From NCBI GenBank assembly GCA_946540675.1, contig CAMNIW010000062.1, positions 1 to 7,606 on the forward strand: a stretch of 7,606 nucleotides of DNA. The letters are read 5' to 3'. The translations under genes were made by a program, and so were the position numbers. Numbering within the stretch: position 1 is the first letter of the stretch; every line of letters starts with the position of its first letter. The stretch is from an uncultured Clostridia bacterium. Lineage in GTDB: Bacteria; Bacillota; Clostridia; Christensenellales; Borkfalkiaceae. Positions 1 through 5,823 of the stretch are shown here, one piece after another. A model generated the notes under the pieces. The model had not been told where the DNA came from, searched no databases, and saw nothing but the letters and a program-made list of their open reading frames with translations.

Positions 1-234
1 GAAGCGACGAGCGCTCTCGACAACGTAACCGAAATGCAGATACAGGACGCTCTCGAAAGGCTTTCGGTCGGCAGGACGACGATAGTCGTCGCGCACAGGC
101 TCTCTACCGTAAAGAACGCCGACGAAATAGCGGTGGTCGGGGAAAAGGGAGTGGAAGAGATCGGAACTCACGACGAACTAATGGCAAAAAACGGCGTTTA
201 CGCCAAATTATACAGTTATCAATTCAAGGAATAA
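1..234 (+). CDS. ABC exporter ATPase domain, C-terminal end (partial)
   Basis: This is the 3' end of a gene that begins upstream; 77 codons remain, in the frame starting at base 1. The first residues, EATSALD, are the end of an exporter-type Walker B/D-loop (usually LLDEATSALD), so residue 1 is probably the catalytic glutamate. The H-loop AHRLST follows (His at residue 32 of the fragment), then a typical tail with GTHDEL and a short helix before TAA at 232-234. The pattern matches the nucleotide-binding domain of fused ABC exporters (MsbA/LmrA/BmrA-like), in which an N-terminal six-helix domain precedes the ATPase; that membrane part lies outside the window, so the cargo cannot be inferred. 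The next gene starts 1 base after the stop, so they are probably co-transcribed. Confidence 0.93.
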   Translation, partial: EATSALDNVTEMQIQDALERLSVGRTTIVVAHRLSTVKNADEIAVVGEKGVEEIGTHDELMAKNGVYAKLYSYQFKE

Positions 235-235
235 G

Positions 236-952
236 ATGCTCGGTAAAGACGAAATAAAGACAAAACTTTGCGAAGACGAAAAGCACTTTAGCCACGTGGA
301 ATATTTTTTGGGTCTCGACGACACCGAGATAATCTACGCGGAAGAAGACGGACTGCTCCTTAAAAACAGTTATATCTACACGATCTACGGCGCGAACGCC
401 GACTCGGCGGAAAGGATCCTCCGCCTTATTCCGCCCGAAACGGATCTCATAACCGCTTCTAACGAAGACGAAGTGAGAGCGGCAAAAAAGGTGTTTCCGC
501 GGCTTAAATGCGCCCGTCCGTGCTATCAGGTAAGATACGACGACCTTCCGCCCGCCGCCGTTCCCGAAGGCTTCGAGATAAGAGTTCTCGCCCCGACAAA
601 GGAGAATATAGACTTTGTCTATTCCACATATACGCTCGCTTACAGCAGAGAAGGGGTTGAACGGGTGATGAAGGAATACGACTTTCTCGCGGCCTATCAC
701 GGAGAAGAGATAGCGGGATATATCGGCCGCCACGAAGAAGGAAGTCTCGGACTTCTCGAAATAATGCCGAAGTACAGGAAACGCGGTCTCGGCACCCTTC
801 TCGTGACGGAGATGGCGGAAAGGGTAAAAAAATCGGGGCAAACAGCCTATGCGCATATAATATGCGATAATCAAAAAAGCCTTAATATGCACTTGAAAAT
901 GGGGGTTACTCCGGCGAAAGGGCTTATATATTGGATATACGAAGAAGATTGA
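236..952 (+). CDS. Two-domain GNAT-family N-acetyltransferase
   Basis: The product has 238 residues. The C-terminal half (about 113-238) carries the GNAT fold signature: the acetyl-CoA pyrophosphate-binding motif R-x-x-G-x-G at R181-KRGLG-186, preceded by a beta strand (LGLLEIMP), and the later block N212-QKSLNMHLKMG-223 typical of motif B. The N-terminal half (1-110) is an acidic domain without a motif I recognise. Proteins of this shape transfer an acetyl group from acetyl-CoA to an amine, but nothing here identifies the acceptor. The ATG at 236 is favoured by AAGGA at 226-230, inside the end of the ABC gene, with 5-base spacing. It lies 1 base after the ABC stop and 1 base before deoB, so all three genes are probably one transcript. 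It could be a small-molecule or a protein acetylase; the sequence does not decide. Confidence 0.85.
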   Translation: MLGKDEIKTKLCEDEKHFSHVEYFLGLDDTEIIYAEEDGLLLKNSYIYTIYGANADSAERILRLIPPETDLITASNEDEVRAAKKVFPRLKCARPCYQVRYDDLPPAAVPEGFEIRVLAPTKENIDFVYSTYTLAYSREGVERVMKEYDFLAAYHGEEIAGYIGRHEEGSLGLLEIMPKYRKRGLGTLLVTEMAERVKKSGQTAYAHIICDNQKSLNMHLKMGVTPAKGLIYWIYEED

Positions 953-953
953 A

Positions 954-2114
954 ATGAGAGTTTTCATAATAGTCGCCGACAGTTTCGGAGTCGGGGAACT
1001 ACCCGACGCGTACAAGTTCAAAGACCAAGGGAGCAACACGCTTAAAGCGTGTTTTTCGTCGGGCGGTCTTTTTGTCCCGACTATGAAAAAACTCGGACTT
1101 TTCAATATCGACGGCGTCGACTTCGGAGAAAGGGAAAACGGTCCCGTCGGCGCTTACGGAAGGATGGCGGAACTCTCGGCGGGCAAAGATACGACGGTCG
1201 GACATTGGGAGATCGCGGGGCTCGTTTCCGAAGATCCTTTGCCGACCTATCCCGACGGTTTTCCCGAAGAAATAATAAGGGAGTTCGAGCGGCAAACGGG
1301 CAGGGGTACGCTTTGCAACAAGCCGTATTCGGGCACAGAAGTCATAAAGGACTACGGTGAAGAGCATCTTAAGACGGGCAAACTGATAGTCTACACGTCG
1401 GCGGACAGCGTCTTTCAGATAGCCGCGCACGAAGACGTCGTGCCGATAGAAGAACTGTACCGCTACTGCGAAACGGCGAGAAAACTGCTTTGCGGAAAGC
1501 ACTCCGTGGGGCGAGTCATCGCCCGTCCTTTTACGGGCGACGCGAAAAAAGGTTTCGTCCGCACGGCAAGGCGGCACGATTTTTCGCTTGCGCCGCCTAA
1601 AGGCACGTTGCTCGATTTGTTGAAAAATTGCGGTAAAGACGTTATATCGGTCGGCAAGATAGTCGACATTTTCGCGGGCGTCGGCATAACCGGATACGTC
1701 CGCACGACGTCAAACGAAGACGGTATGGATAAAGCCGCAGCCTATCTCGATAAAGACTTCGACGGACTGTGCTTTGTAAATCTCGTGGAGTTCGACTCGG
1801 TATACGGGCACCGAAACGACGTTGCGGGGTACACCGCGGCGTTAAACGCCTTCGATAAAAGGCTGGCGGAGTTTATCGGCAAGATGAAAGGCGGCGATAT
1901 GCTGATAGTCACCGCCGACCACGGTTGCGACCCGTCCACGCCGTCCACCGACCACTCCCGCGAATACGTTCCGTTGCTCGTTTACGGGGAAGGGGTAAGA
2001 CCCGTCGATCTCGGCACGCTCCCGACTTTTTCGTGCGTGGCGAAAACGGTAGCCGAAGTCTTCGGACTGAAAGAAGATTTCGTCGGAACGAGTTTTCTCG
2101 ATAAAATTCACTGA
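954..2114 (+). CDS. deoB: Phosphopentomutase
   Basis: DeoB interconverts ribose 1-phosphate (or deoxyribose 1-phosphate) and the 5-phosphate in the cytoplasm, linking nucleoside phosphorolysis to central carbon metabolism. The 386-residue length fits the family (about 390-410). Alkaline-phosphatase-superfamily landmarks are all present: metal ligand D9 in ADSFGVGELPDA, the phosphorylated threonine in GKDTTVGHWE (T80, equivalent to Thr85 of the Bacillus cereus enzyme), the substrate cap region with NKPYSGTE and YTSADSVFQIAAHE, then metal ligands D281 and H286 (FDSVYGH), D322-H323 (TADHG) and H334 (STDHSRE). The constant 4-5 residue offset from the B. cereus numbering supports the ATG at 954. 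An NLVDFD-type block reads NLVEFD here, a conservative change. The usual partners (deoC, cdd, purine nucleoside phosphorylase) are absent from this window; the upstream neighbours are an acetyltransferase and an ABC exporter. Confidence 0.97.
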   Translation: MRVFIIVADSFGVGELPDAYKFKDQGSNTLKACFSSGGLFVPTMKKLGLFNIDGVDFGERENGPVGAYGRMAELSAGKDTTVGHWEIAGLVSEDPLPTYPDGFPEEIIREFERQTGRGTLCNKPYSGTEVIKDYGEEHLKTGKLIVYTSADSVFQIAAHEDVVPIEELYRYCETARKLLCGKHSVGRVIARPFTGDAKKGFVRTARRHDFSLAPPKGTLLDLLKNCGKDVISVGKIVDIFAGVGITGYVRTTSNEDGMDKAAAYLDKDFDGLCFVNLVEFDSVYGHRNDVAGYTAALNAFDKRLAEFIGKMKGGDMLIVTADHGCDPSTPSTDHSREYVPLLVYGEGVRPVDLGTLPTFSCVAKTVAEVFGLKEDFVGTSFLDKIH

Positions 2115-2119
2115 TAAAA

Positions 2120-2149
2120 CCGCCCCGAAAGCGTCTGCTTTCGGGGCGG
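2120..2149. terminator. Bidirectional intrinsic terminator between deoB and the cyclo-ligase gene
   Basis: A perfect 13-bp stem (2120-2132 with 2137-2149, CCGCCCCGAAAGC and its complement) closes a 4-base loop. On the plus strand it is followed by GGTTTATATT; on the minus strand by GTTTTATC. It lies between two convergent genes, 5 bases after the deoB stop and 4 bases after the stop of the minus-strand gene, so it can serve both. Confidence 0.9.
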
Positions 2150-2153
2150 CGGT

Positions 2154-2717
2154 TTATATTATGTACGAATTTTTTTCGGTCACTATGACGTCGACTTTTT
2201 CGTCGCGGTCGGTAGTCGGCACTTTGTCGGTCAGTTGTTTTTCAAAGCACGCGGCGACTTTAAGGAACTTCGCTCCGCATAGAAACCCGTCGTAATATCC
2301 CTTTCCGAAGCCGAGCCTGTTCCCGTCTTTGTCGAAACAAAGTCCGGGGATTATCGCGACGTCTATTTCTTCCTTTTTTATCTCCGTTGCGGCGTTTTCT
2401 ACGGGTTCTTCCGTGCCGAACGCGCTTTTGACGAATTTTGTTTCGGGAGTAATCGCATAAAACGCGAGACCTTTTTCCGTCACTTTCGGCAAAGCGACCG
2501 TCTTTCCGTCCTTTATCGCCCTTTCTATAAGCAAAGAAGTGTCCGCTTCGGAAGAAAAACTCTTATATGCGGCGACGGTTCGGGCGCTTTTGTAAAAATC
2601 GCCGTCCGTTATCCTTTCCGCTATCGCGGCGGACTTTTCCGCTTTGCCTTCCACGGCGGCTCGGATCGACGTAAATTTTTTCCGATATTCGCGTTTTTCG
2701 GTTTCCGCGTCTTTCAT
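2154..2717 (-). CDS. yqgN: 5-formyltetrahydrofolate cyclo-ligase (MTHFS family)
   Basis: This enzyme uses ATP to convert 5-formyltetrahydrofolate (folinate) to 5,10-methenyltetrahydrofolate in the cytoplasm, recycling a folate dead-end that inhibits other one-carbon enzymes. The 187 residues match the family length (about 180-200). Seen here: a basic N-terminus (K8-R9-x2-R12-K13-K14) of the type that contacts ATP phosphates, the AAYKSFSSEADTS segment around 49-61, IIPGLCFD (122-129), and the family hallmark N133-RLGFGKGYYD-143. It is convergent with deoB and divergent from the zinc locus. The ATG at 2717 is the only good start: the next in-frame Met is absent from the N-terminal region, and the promoter lies immediately upstream. 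The E. coli and B. subtilis orthologues are called ygfA and yqgN. Confidence 0.95.
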   Translation of the reverse strand: MKDAETEKREYRKKFTSIRAAVEGKAEKSAAIAERITDGDFYKSARTVAAYKSFSSEADTSLLIERAIKDGKTVALPKVTEKGLAFYAITPETKFVKSAFGTEEPVENAATEIKKEEIDVAIIPGLCFDKDGNRLGFGKGYYDGFLCGAKFLKVAACFEKQLTDKVPTTDRDEKVDVIVTEKNSYII

Positions 2718-2726
2718 AACGCCTAT

Positions 2727-2755
2727 ATTATATCATAAATGTGCTAAAAATGCAA
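2727..2755 (-). promoter_or_regulatory. Promoter of the cyclo-ligase gene, nearly leaderless
   Basis: On the minus strand a perfect TATAAT (2732 to 2727) sits 17 bases after TTGCAT (2755 to 2750; TTG matches the -35 consensus). Only 9 bases separate the -10 hexamer from the ATG at 2717, so transcription would start about 2-3 bases before the start codon. An overlapping TATGAT (2737 to 2732) would give a leader of about 8 bases that contains AGG. Either way a full Shine-Dalgarno sequence is not available. Confidence 0.55.
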
Positions 2756-2777
2756 TATGCTTGACATAATTGCTTTT
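2748..2777. promoter_or_regulatory. Imperfect inverted repeat across the divergent promoters (candidate operator)
   Basis: The arms AAATGCAAT (2748-2756) and ATTGCTTTT (2769-2777) are inverted copies matching at 8 of 9 positions, separated by 12 bases. The -35 hexamer of the zinc-locus promoter (2761-2766) lies between the arms and the presumed -35 of the cyclo-ligase promoter (2750-2755) lies in the left arm. A bound repressor could therefore block both. A Zur/Fur-type regulator is the natural guess given the genes, but the sequence does not match a Zur or Fur consensus that I can recall, and AT-rich repeats can arise by chance. Confidence 0.3.
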
Positions 2778-2789
2778 AGGTGTTACAAT
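2761..2789 (+). promoter_or_regulatory. Promoter of the zinc-uptake locus
   Basis: A perfect TTGACA (2761-2766), a 17-base spacer and TACAAT (2784-2789, one mismatch) form a strong vegetative sigma-factor promoter. Transcription would begin near 2796, followed by the ribosome site AAGGGGG (2806-2812) and the ATG at 2821. Confidence 0.8.
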
Positions 2790-2820
2790 ATCCGCAACGA
2801 AGGATAAGGGGGAAAACGGT

Positions 2821-3114
2821 ATGAGCGGAAGAAGAAAGACGGCCGTCTTTTTAACGGTGCTGTTCGCGATCGTCGTATTGTTTTCCCATATTTTCACCGC
2901 GGCGGAAGCCGATCACGACTGTTCGGGCGAAGACTGTCCCGTCTGTCAGGTCGTAGCCGCGGTAGAAAACGCTTTTAAGGGGCTTTCCGCGGCGAAAGTC
3001 TCCGATTCTTCGGCTTTCGTATTGTTTTTCGCGGCGGTAGTTCTCGTTTTGTTCGCCGCGGACGAAGTTTTAAGGTCTACTTTAATAACTCTCAAAGTCA
3101 AACTTTCCAATTGA
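2821..3114 (+). CDS. Small two-helix membrane protein with an H-x-C-x4-C-x2-C cluster
   Basis: The 97-residue product has a basic N-terminus (GRRK), a hydrophobic helix at about 8-28, a short outside segment with H32-D-C34-SGED-C39-PV-C42, a second hydrophobic helix at about 65-80, and a short tail (LKVKLSN). By the positive-inside rule the His/Cys cluster faces outward, suited to binding Zn(II) or another soft metal. Similar small proteins, some mislabelled as AraC regulators, occur in Clostridia as far as I recall; their function is not established. The ATG at 2821 is chosen because AAGGGGG lies 8 bases upstream; a TTG at 2770 in the same frame would start inside the promoter. Its position directly upstream of znuABC suggests a role in zinc acquisition or sensing, which is inference. 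The first helix could also be a cleaved signal peptide (after TAAEA, about residue 30). Confidence 0.75.
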   Translation: MSGRRKTAVFLTVLFAIVVLFSHIFTAAEADHDCSGEDCPVCQVVAAVENAFKGLSAAKVSDSSAFVLFFAAVVLVLFAADEVLRSTLITLKVKLSN

Positions 3115-3127
3115 TGTAAGAAGTTTT

Positions 3128-3193
3128 CAGCGGGAATAGTCTGCCTTTTCGGGCAGACTTTGCGGCGTGGAAAATTTTCACGCCTTCCCGCTG
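3128..3193 (+). promoter_or_regulatory. Three-way-junction RNA element upstream of znuA (novel candidate)
   Basis: A 9-bp outer stem, CAGCGGGAA (3128-3136) with TTCCCGCTG (3185-3193), encloses two hairpins: AGTCTGCC/GGCAGACT (3138-3145 with 3152-3159, 8 bp, 6-base loop) and GGCGTG/CACGCC (3164-3169 with 3179-3184, 6 bp, 9-base loop). Junction linkers are 1, 4 and 0 bases, so the three helices pack closely. The U-rich stretch TCTTTATAACTTTTT follows. It lies 13 bases after the small membrane-protein gene and 44 bases before znuA. It may be a branched intrinsic terminator, a processing or stability element, or a metal- or ligand-responsive leader. I do not recognise it as a known riboswitch class. 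Confidence 0.55.
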
Positions 3194-3213
3194 TCTTTAT
3201 AACTTTTTATAAT
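3185..3213 (+). promoter_or_regulatory. Possible internal promoter for znuA
   Basis: A perfect TATAAT (3208-3213) lies 25 bases before the znuA start codon. The hexamer at a 17-base spacing, TTCCCG (3185-3190), matches the -35 consensus at only 3 of 6 positions. It falls in the right arm of the outer stem of the RNA element. If used, the transcript would start near 3220, just at the ribosome site, and would lack the branched structure. Confidence 0.4.
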
Positions 3214-3237
3214 CAAAATACGGAGGTTTGTTTTTTT

Positions 3238-4251
3238 ATGAAAAAAATTATCGCTATAATACTTTCCGTTTTCGTATCGGCGTTTTCTCTCGGCGCGCTC
3301 GCGTCGTGCGAAAAAAAAGAGAGCGGAAAAATAAAGATCGTTACGAGCATTTTTCCCGAATACGACTGGGTAATGAACGTTTTGGGGGATAAAAAGGACG
3401 CGTTCGACGTAAAACTTCTTACCGATAAGGGCGTGGATCTGCACAGTTATCAGCCGACCGTTCAGGACAAGGCGGCGGTGTCCACGGCGGATATGTTCGT
3501 CTACGTCGGCGGCGAGTCCGACGAGTGGGTCAAAGACGCGCTCAAAAACGCGGCCGGTAAAAATATGAAGGTGATAAATCTTCTCGACGCTCTCGGCAAC
3601 GACGCCAAAAAGGAAGAGATAGTCGAAGGAATGCAGCACGACCACGAGCACGCGGGCGAAGAGCATCACCACGACCACGAACACGCGGGCGAAGAGCATC
3701 ACCACGAGCACGAAGAATACGACGAGCACGTGTGGCTGTCGCTTAAAAACGCGAAGAGATACGTGACGCTGATAGCCGAAAAAATCGGGGAACTCGACGA
3801 GAAAAACAAGGAGTTTTACGCCGCCAACGCCAAGGCTTACGGCGACAAACTCACCGCTTTGGACGAAAAATTCGCCGCGGCGGTAAAAAGCAGTCCGCGC
3901 AACACCCTGCTTTTCGGCGACAGGTTTCCTTTCCGCTATATGACTGACGATTACGGACTTAAATATTTCGCGGCGTTTACGGGATGTTCGGCGGCGGCGG
4001 AAGTCACGCCCGAAACGATAGCGTTTCTCGTCGGCAAGGTTAACGAACTCTCGCTCAAAGTCATACTCAAAATAGAAAATTCGGACGGCAAGATCGCCGA
4101 CACTCTTAAACAGAATTCGTCGGCAAAGGATCAGGAAATACTGACTATGGACTCGTTGCAGTCGACTACTATGAAAGAGTACGTCGGCGGCAGGACCTAT
4201 CTTTCCGCGATGGAGAAAAATCTCGAAGTTCTCAAAAAGGCGCTCGCATAA
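3238..4251 (+). CDS. znuA: Zinc ABC transporter substrate-binding lipoprotein (ZnuA/AdcA-like)
   Basis: The 337-residue product is a cluster A-I metal-binding protein that would capture Zn(II) outside the membrane and hand it to ZnuB. It starts with a lipoprotein signal peptide (MKKIIAIILS...) and lipobox L21-A-S-C24. Likely metal ligands are H69 (DLHSYQP) and H164 (YDEHVWLS), separated by a His-rich loop (134-158) of the kind that marks zinc rather than manganese binders. The block that normally supplies the third ligand (FHDAYGYF in E. coli ZnuA) reads F226-GDRFPFRY, so the usual His is Gly; D228 or another residue may substitute. A cysteine follows at C250 (FTGCSAAAE). I recall this FGDRFPFRY form from other clostridial homologues. 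The start at 3238 is favoured by GGAGG at 3222-3226 (11-base spacing, slightly long) and by the signal peptide; an upstream in-frame start would bury the signal behind 26 residues. Manganese is the main alternative substrate. Confidence 0.92.
   Translation: MKKIIAIILSVFVSAFSLGALASCEKKESGKIKIVTSIFPEYDWVMNVLGDKKDAFDVKLLTDKGVDLHSYQPTVQDKAAVSTADMFVYVGGESDEWVKDALKNAAGKNMKVINLLDALGNDAKKEEIVEGMQHDHEHAGEEHHHDHEHAGEEHHHEHEEYDEHVWLSLKNAKRYVTLIAEKIGELDEKNKEFYAANAKAYGDKLTALDEKFAAAVKSSPRNTLLFGDRFPFRYMTDDYGLKYFAAFTGCSAAAEVTPETIAFLVGKVNELSLKVILKIENSDGKIADTLKQNSSAKDQEILTMDSLQSTTMKEYVGGRTYLSAMEKNLEVLKKALA
3637..3702 (+). repeat. Tandem 33-bp repeat encoding the ZnuA His-rich loop
   Basis: Two adjacent 33-base units (3637-3669 and 3670-3702) differ at a single base (GAG versus GAA, a silent change) and encode HDHEHAGEEHH twice (residues 134-144 and 145-155). 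A partial third unit (HEHEE) follows. The near identity at DNA level indicates recent duplication, and copy number could vary between strains by slippage. The result is about 12 histidines in 25 residues. Confidence 0.95.
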
Positions 4252-4268
4252 AGAGCAAAGGTGAAAAA

Positions 4269-4979
4269 ATGGCTCAACTGTCTTGTAAAAACGTATCGCT
4301 CGGCTATGATTCGCACGCTATTATAAGCGGACTTTCTTTTGAAGTAAACGGCGGAGACTATCTCGCGATAGTCGGCGAAAACGGTTCGGGAAAGTCTACT
4401 TTGATGAAGACCGTTTTAGGTCTTATGAAGCCCTTGTCGGGCGAGATAGCGTTCGGCGACGGAGTAAAGAAAAATCAGATAGGCTATCTTCCGCAGCAAA
4501 CCGTCGTTCAACGGGATTTTCCGGCGTCGGTATGGGAAGTCGTGATATCGGGGTGTCTGTCGGGTATGGGTATAAGACCTTTTTATAACAAAAAAGAAAA
4601 GCGACGCGCCGCCGACTGTATCGAAAAGTTGGGGCTTCGCGGCTTTGAAAAAAGGTCTTACCGCGCTCTTTCGGGCGGACAGCAACAACGGGTGCTTCTT
4701 GCGCGCGCGCTTTGCTCGACGGAGAAGATAATTCTTCTCGACGAACCCGTATCGGGGCTCGATCCCAAAGTGACCGCCGAAATGTATTCCGCGATAGAAA
4801 AACTGAACGCCGAAGGTACTACGGTGATAATGATCTCTCACGACGTCGCCGCGGCTACGAGATACGCGAGACATATTCTTCACATAGGCGGAGAAGTGTT
4901 TTTCGGCAGGAAAGAAGAGTATATAAAGAGCGAAAACGGCAAAAAGTTTTTGAGAGCGGGGGGAAACGAAAATGTTTGA
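4269..4979 (+). CDS. znuC: Zinc ABC transporter ATP-binding protein
   Basis: This 236-residue cytoplasmic ATPase would power metal uptake through ZnuB. Motifs in order are Walker A G36-ENGSGKST-44, Q-loop LPQQ (Q76/Q77), signature L134-SGGQQQR-141, Walker B I154-ILLDEP-160 with D-loop SGLD (to 165), and the H-loop histidine H191 (ISHD). The length and the segment RDFPASVWEVVISG after the Q-loop are typical of the ZnuC/MntB/TroB group. It starts 17 bases after znuA with the ribosome site AAAGGTG (4257-4263), and its end overlaps znuB by 8 bases. The ATPase alone does not separate zinc from manganese specificity; the His-rich ZnuA favours zinc. Confidence 0.94.
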   Translation: MAQLSCKNVSLGYDSHAIISGLSFEVNGGDYLAIVGENGSGKSTLMKTVLGLMKPLSGEIAFGDGVKKNQIGYLPQQTVVQRDFPASVWEVVISGCLSGMGIRPFYNKKEKRRAADCIEKLGLRGFEKRSYRALSGGQQQRVLLARALCSTEKIILLDEPVSGLDPKVTAEMYSAIEKLNAEGTTVIMISHDVAAATRYARHILHIGGEVFFGRKEEYIKSENGKKFLRAGGNENV

Positions 4980-5823
4980 AACTTTGATAACTTATCTGAA
5001 TTTTCCGTTCGTAAGGTATGCCCTTATAGTCGGGCTGCTCATTTCGCTGTGTTCTTCCGTACTCGGCGTTACGCTCGTATTGAAGCGTTTTTCGTACATA
5101 GGCGACGGGTTGTCCCACGTGGCGTTCGGCGCGATGTCGGTCGCCGCGGTGGTAGGACTTACCGACAGGCTTCTTCTCGTCCTGCCGATAACCGTCGTAT
5201 GCGCCGTCATACTGCTTAAATCGGGACAAAAAGCCAAAATAAAGGGGGACGCGGCGGTCGCGATGATATCCGTCGGAGCGCTCGCGATAGGCTATATACT
5301 TATGAACAAGTTTCCCACGTCTTCCAACGTTTCGGCTGACGTTTGCAGTACGCTTTTCGGTGCGGCTTCAATACTTACGCTTACCCGTTTCGACGTGTGG
5401 CTGTGTATCGGGCTGTCCGTCGCGGTGGCGGTCGTGTTCGTGTTTTTGTACAACAAACTCTTCGCGATAACTTTCGACGAGAATTTCGCGCGTGCCACGG
5501 GCACCAACGCGGGCGCGTACAACCTTATACTCGCGATAGTCATAGCCGTGGTCATAGTACTCGCGATGAATCTCGTCGGCTCGCTTCTCATATCCGCGCT
5601 CGTCATATTCCCCGCGCTGTCCGCTATGCGAGTGTTCAAAAATTTTCTTTCGGTTACCGTGTGTTCGGTAATAATTTCGGCGGTGTGCGCGCTCGTCGGA
5701 ATAATCGCGGCTATACTTTTGAGTCTTCCCGTCGGACCTACCATAGTGGTTGCGGACATAATCGCGTTCGCGGTGTTTTACGTCGCGGGATCTCTCGTTG
5801 GGATAAGGAGAAAAAGCGTATGA
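4972..5823 (+). CDS. znuB: Zinc ABC transporter permease (ABC-3 family)
   Basis: This 283-residue integral membrane protein forms the metal channel as a homodimer with two ZnuC subunits. It is hydrophobic throughout, with about eight predicted helices. Family landmarks are K38-RFSYIGDGLSHVAFG-53, the cytoplasmic loop with FDENFARATGTNAGAYN that should couple to ZnuC, VGSLLISALVIFPALSAM, and the late LPVGPTIVV segment. The ATG at 4972 overlaps the last 8 bases of znuC, with a run of G (about 4957-4963) as ribosome site, indicating translational coupling. Its TGA shares the ATGA overlap with the next gene. Confidence 0.94.
   Translation: MFETLITYLNFPFVRYALIVGLLISLCSSVLGVTLVLKRFSYIGDGLSHVAFGAMSVAAVVGLTDRLLLVLPITVVCAVILLKSGQKAKIKGDAAVAMISVGALAIGYILMNKFPTSSNVSADVCSTLFGAASILTLTRFDVWLCIGLSVAVAVVFVFLYNKLFAITFDENFARATGTNAGAYNLILAIVIAVVIVLAMNLVGSLLISALVIFPALSAMRVFKNFLSVTVCSVIISAVCALVGIIAAILLSLPVGPTIVVADIIAFAVFYVAGSLVGIRRKSV

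Noticed and set aside
224..1105. Open minus-strand frame of 293 codons opposite the GNAT gene
   Set aside because: It lies fully antisense to the acetyltransferase and the deoB start, has low-complexity Phe/Arg/Val-rich composition and no motif; the plus-strand genes have clear family signatures.
2770..2820. Earlier TTG start for the small Cys/His membrane protein
   Set aside because: It would lie between the -35 and -10 hexamers of the promoter, so it could not be in the transcript; the ATG at 2821 has a proper ribosome site.
3128..3193. Purine-type or NiCo-type riboswitch
   Set aside because: The element has a three-way junction, but I do not see the conserved junction and loop sequences of purine riboswitches, and NiCo riboswitches use a four-way junction; it is listed only as an unassigned structured element.
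3160..3237. Earlier in-frame start for znuA
   Set aside because: It would begin inside the RNA hairpins, has no ribosome site and would place 26 residues before an otherwise perfect lipoprotein signal.
3637..3715. Short direct repeats considered as a CRISPR array
   Set aside because: The units are tandem without spacers, are in frame and encode the His-rich loop of ZnuA.
5343..5819. Upstream extension of the Cys-rich lipoprotein frame through znuB
   Set aside because: The extension is Arg-rich out-of-frame znuB sequence and would bury the lipoprotein signal peptide; the ATG at 5820 gives the signal peptide and the ATGA coupling.
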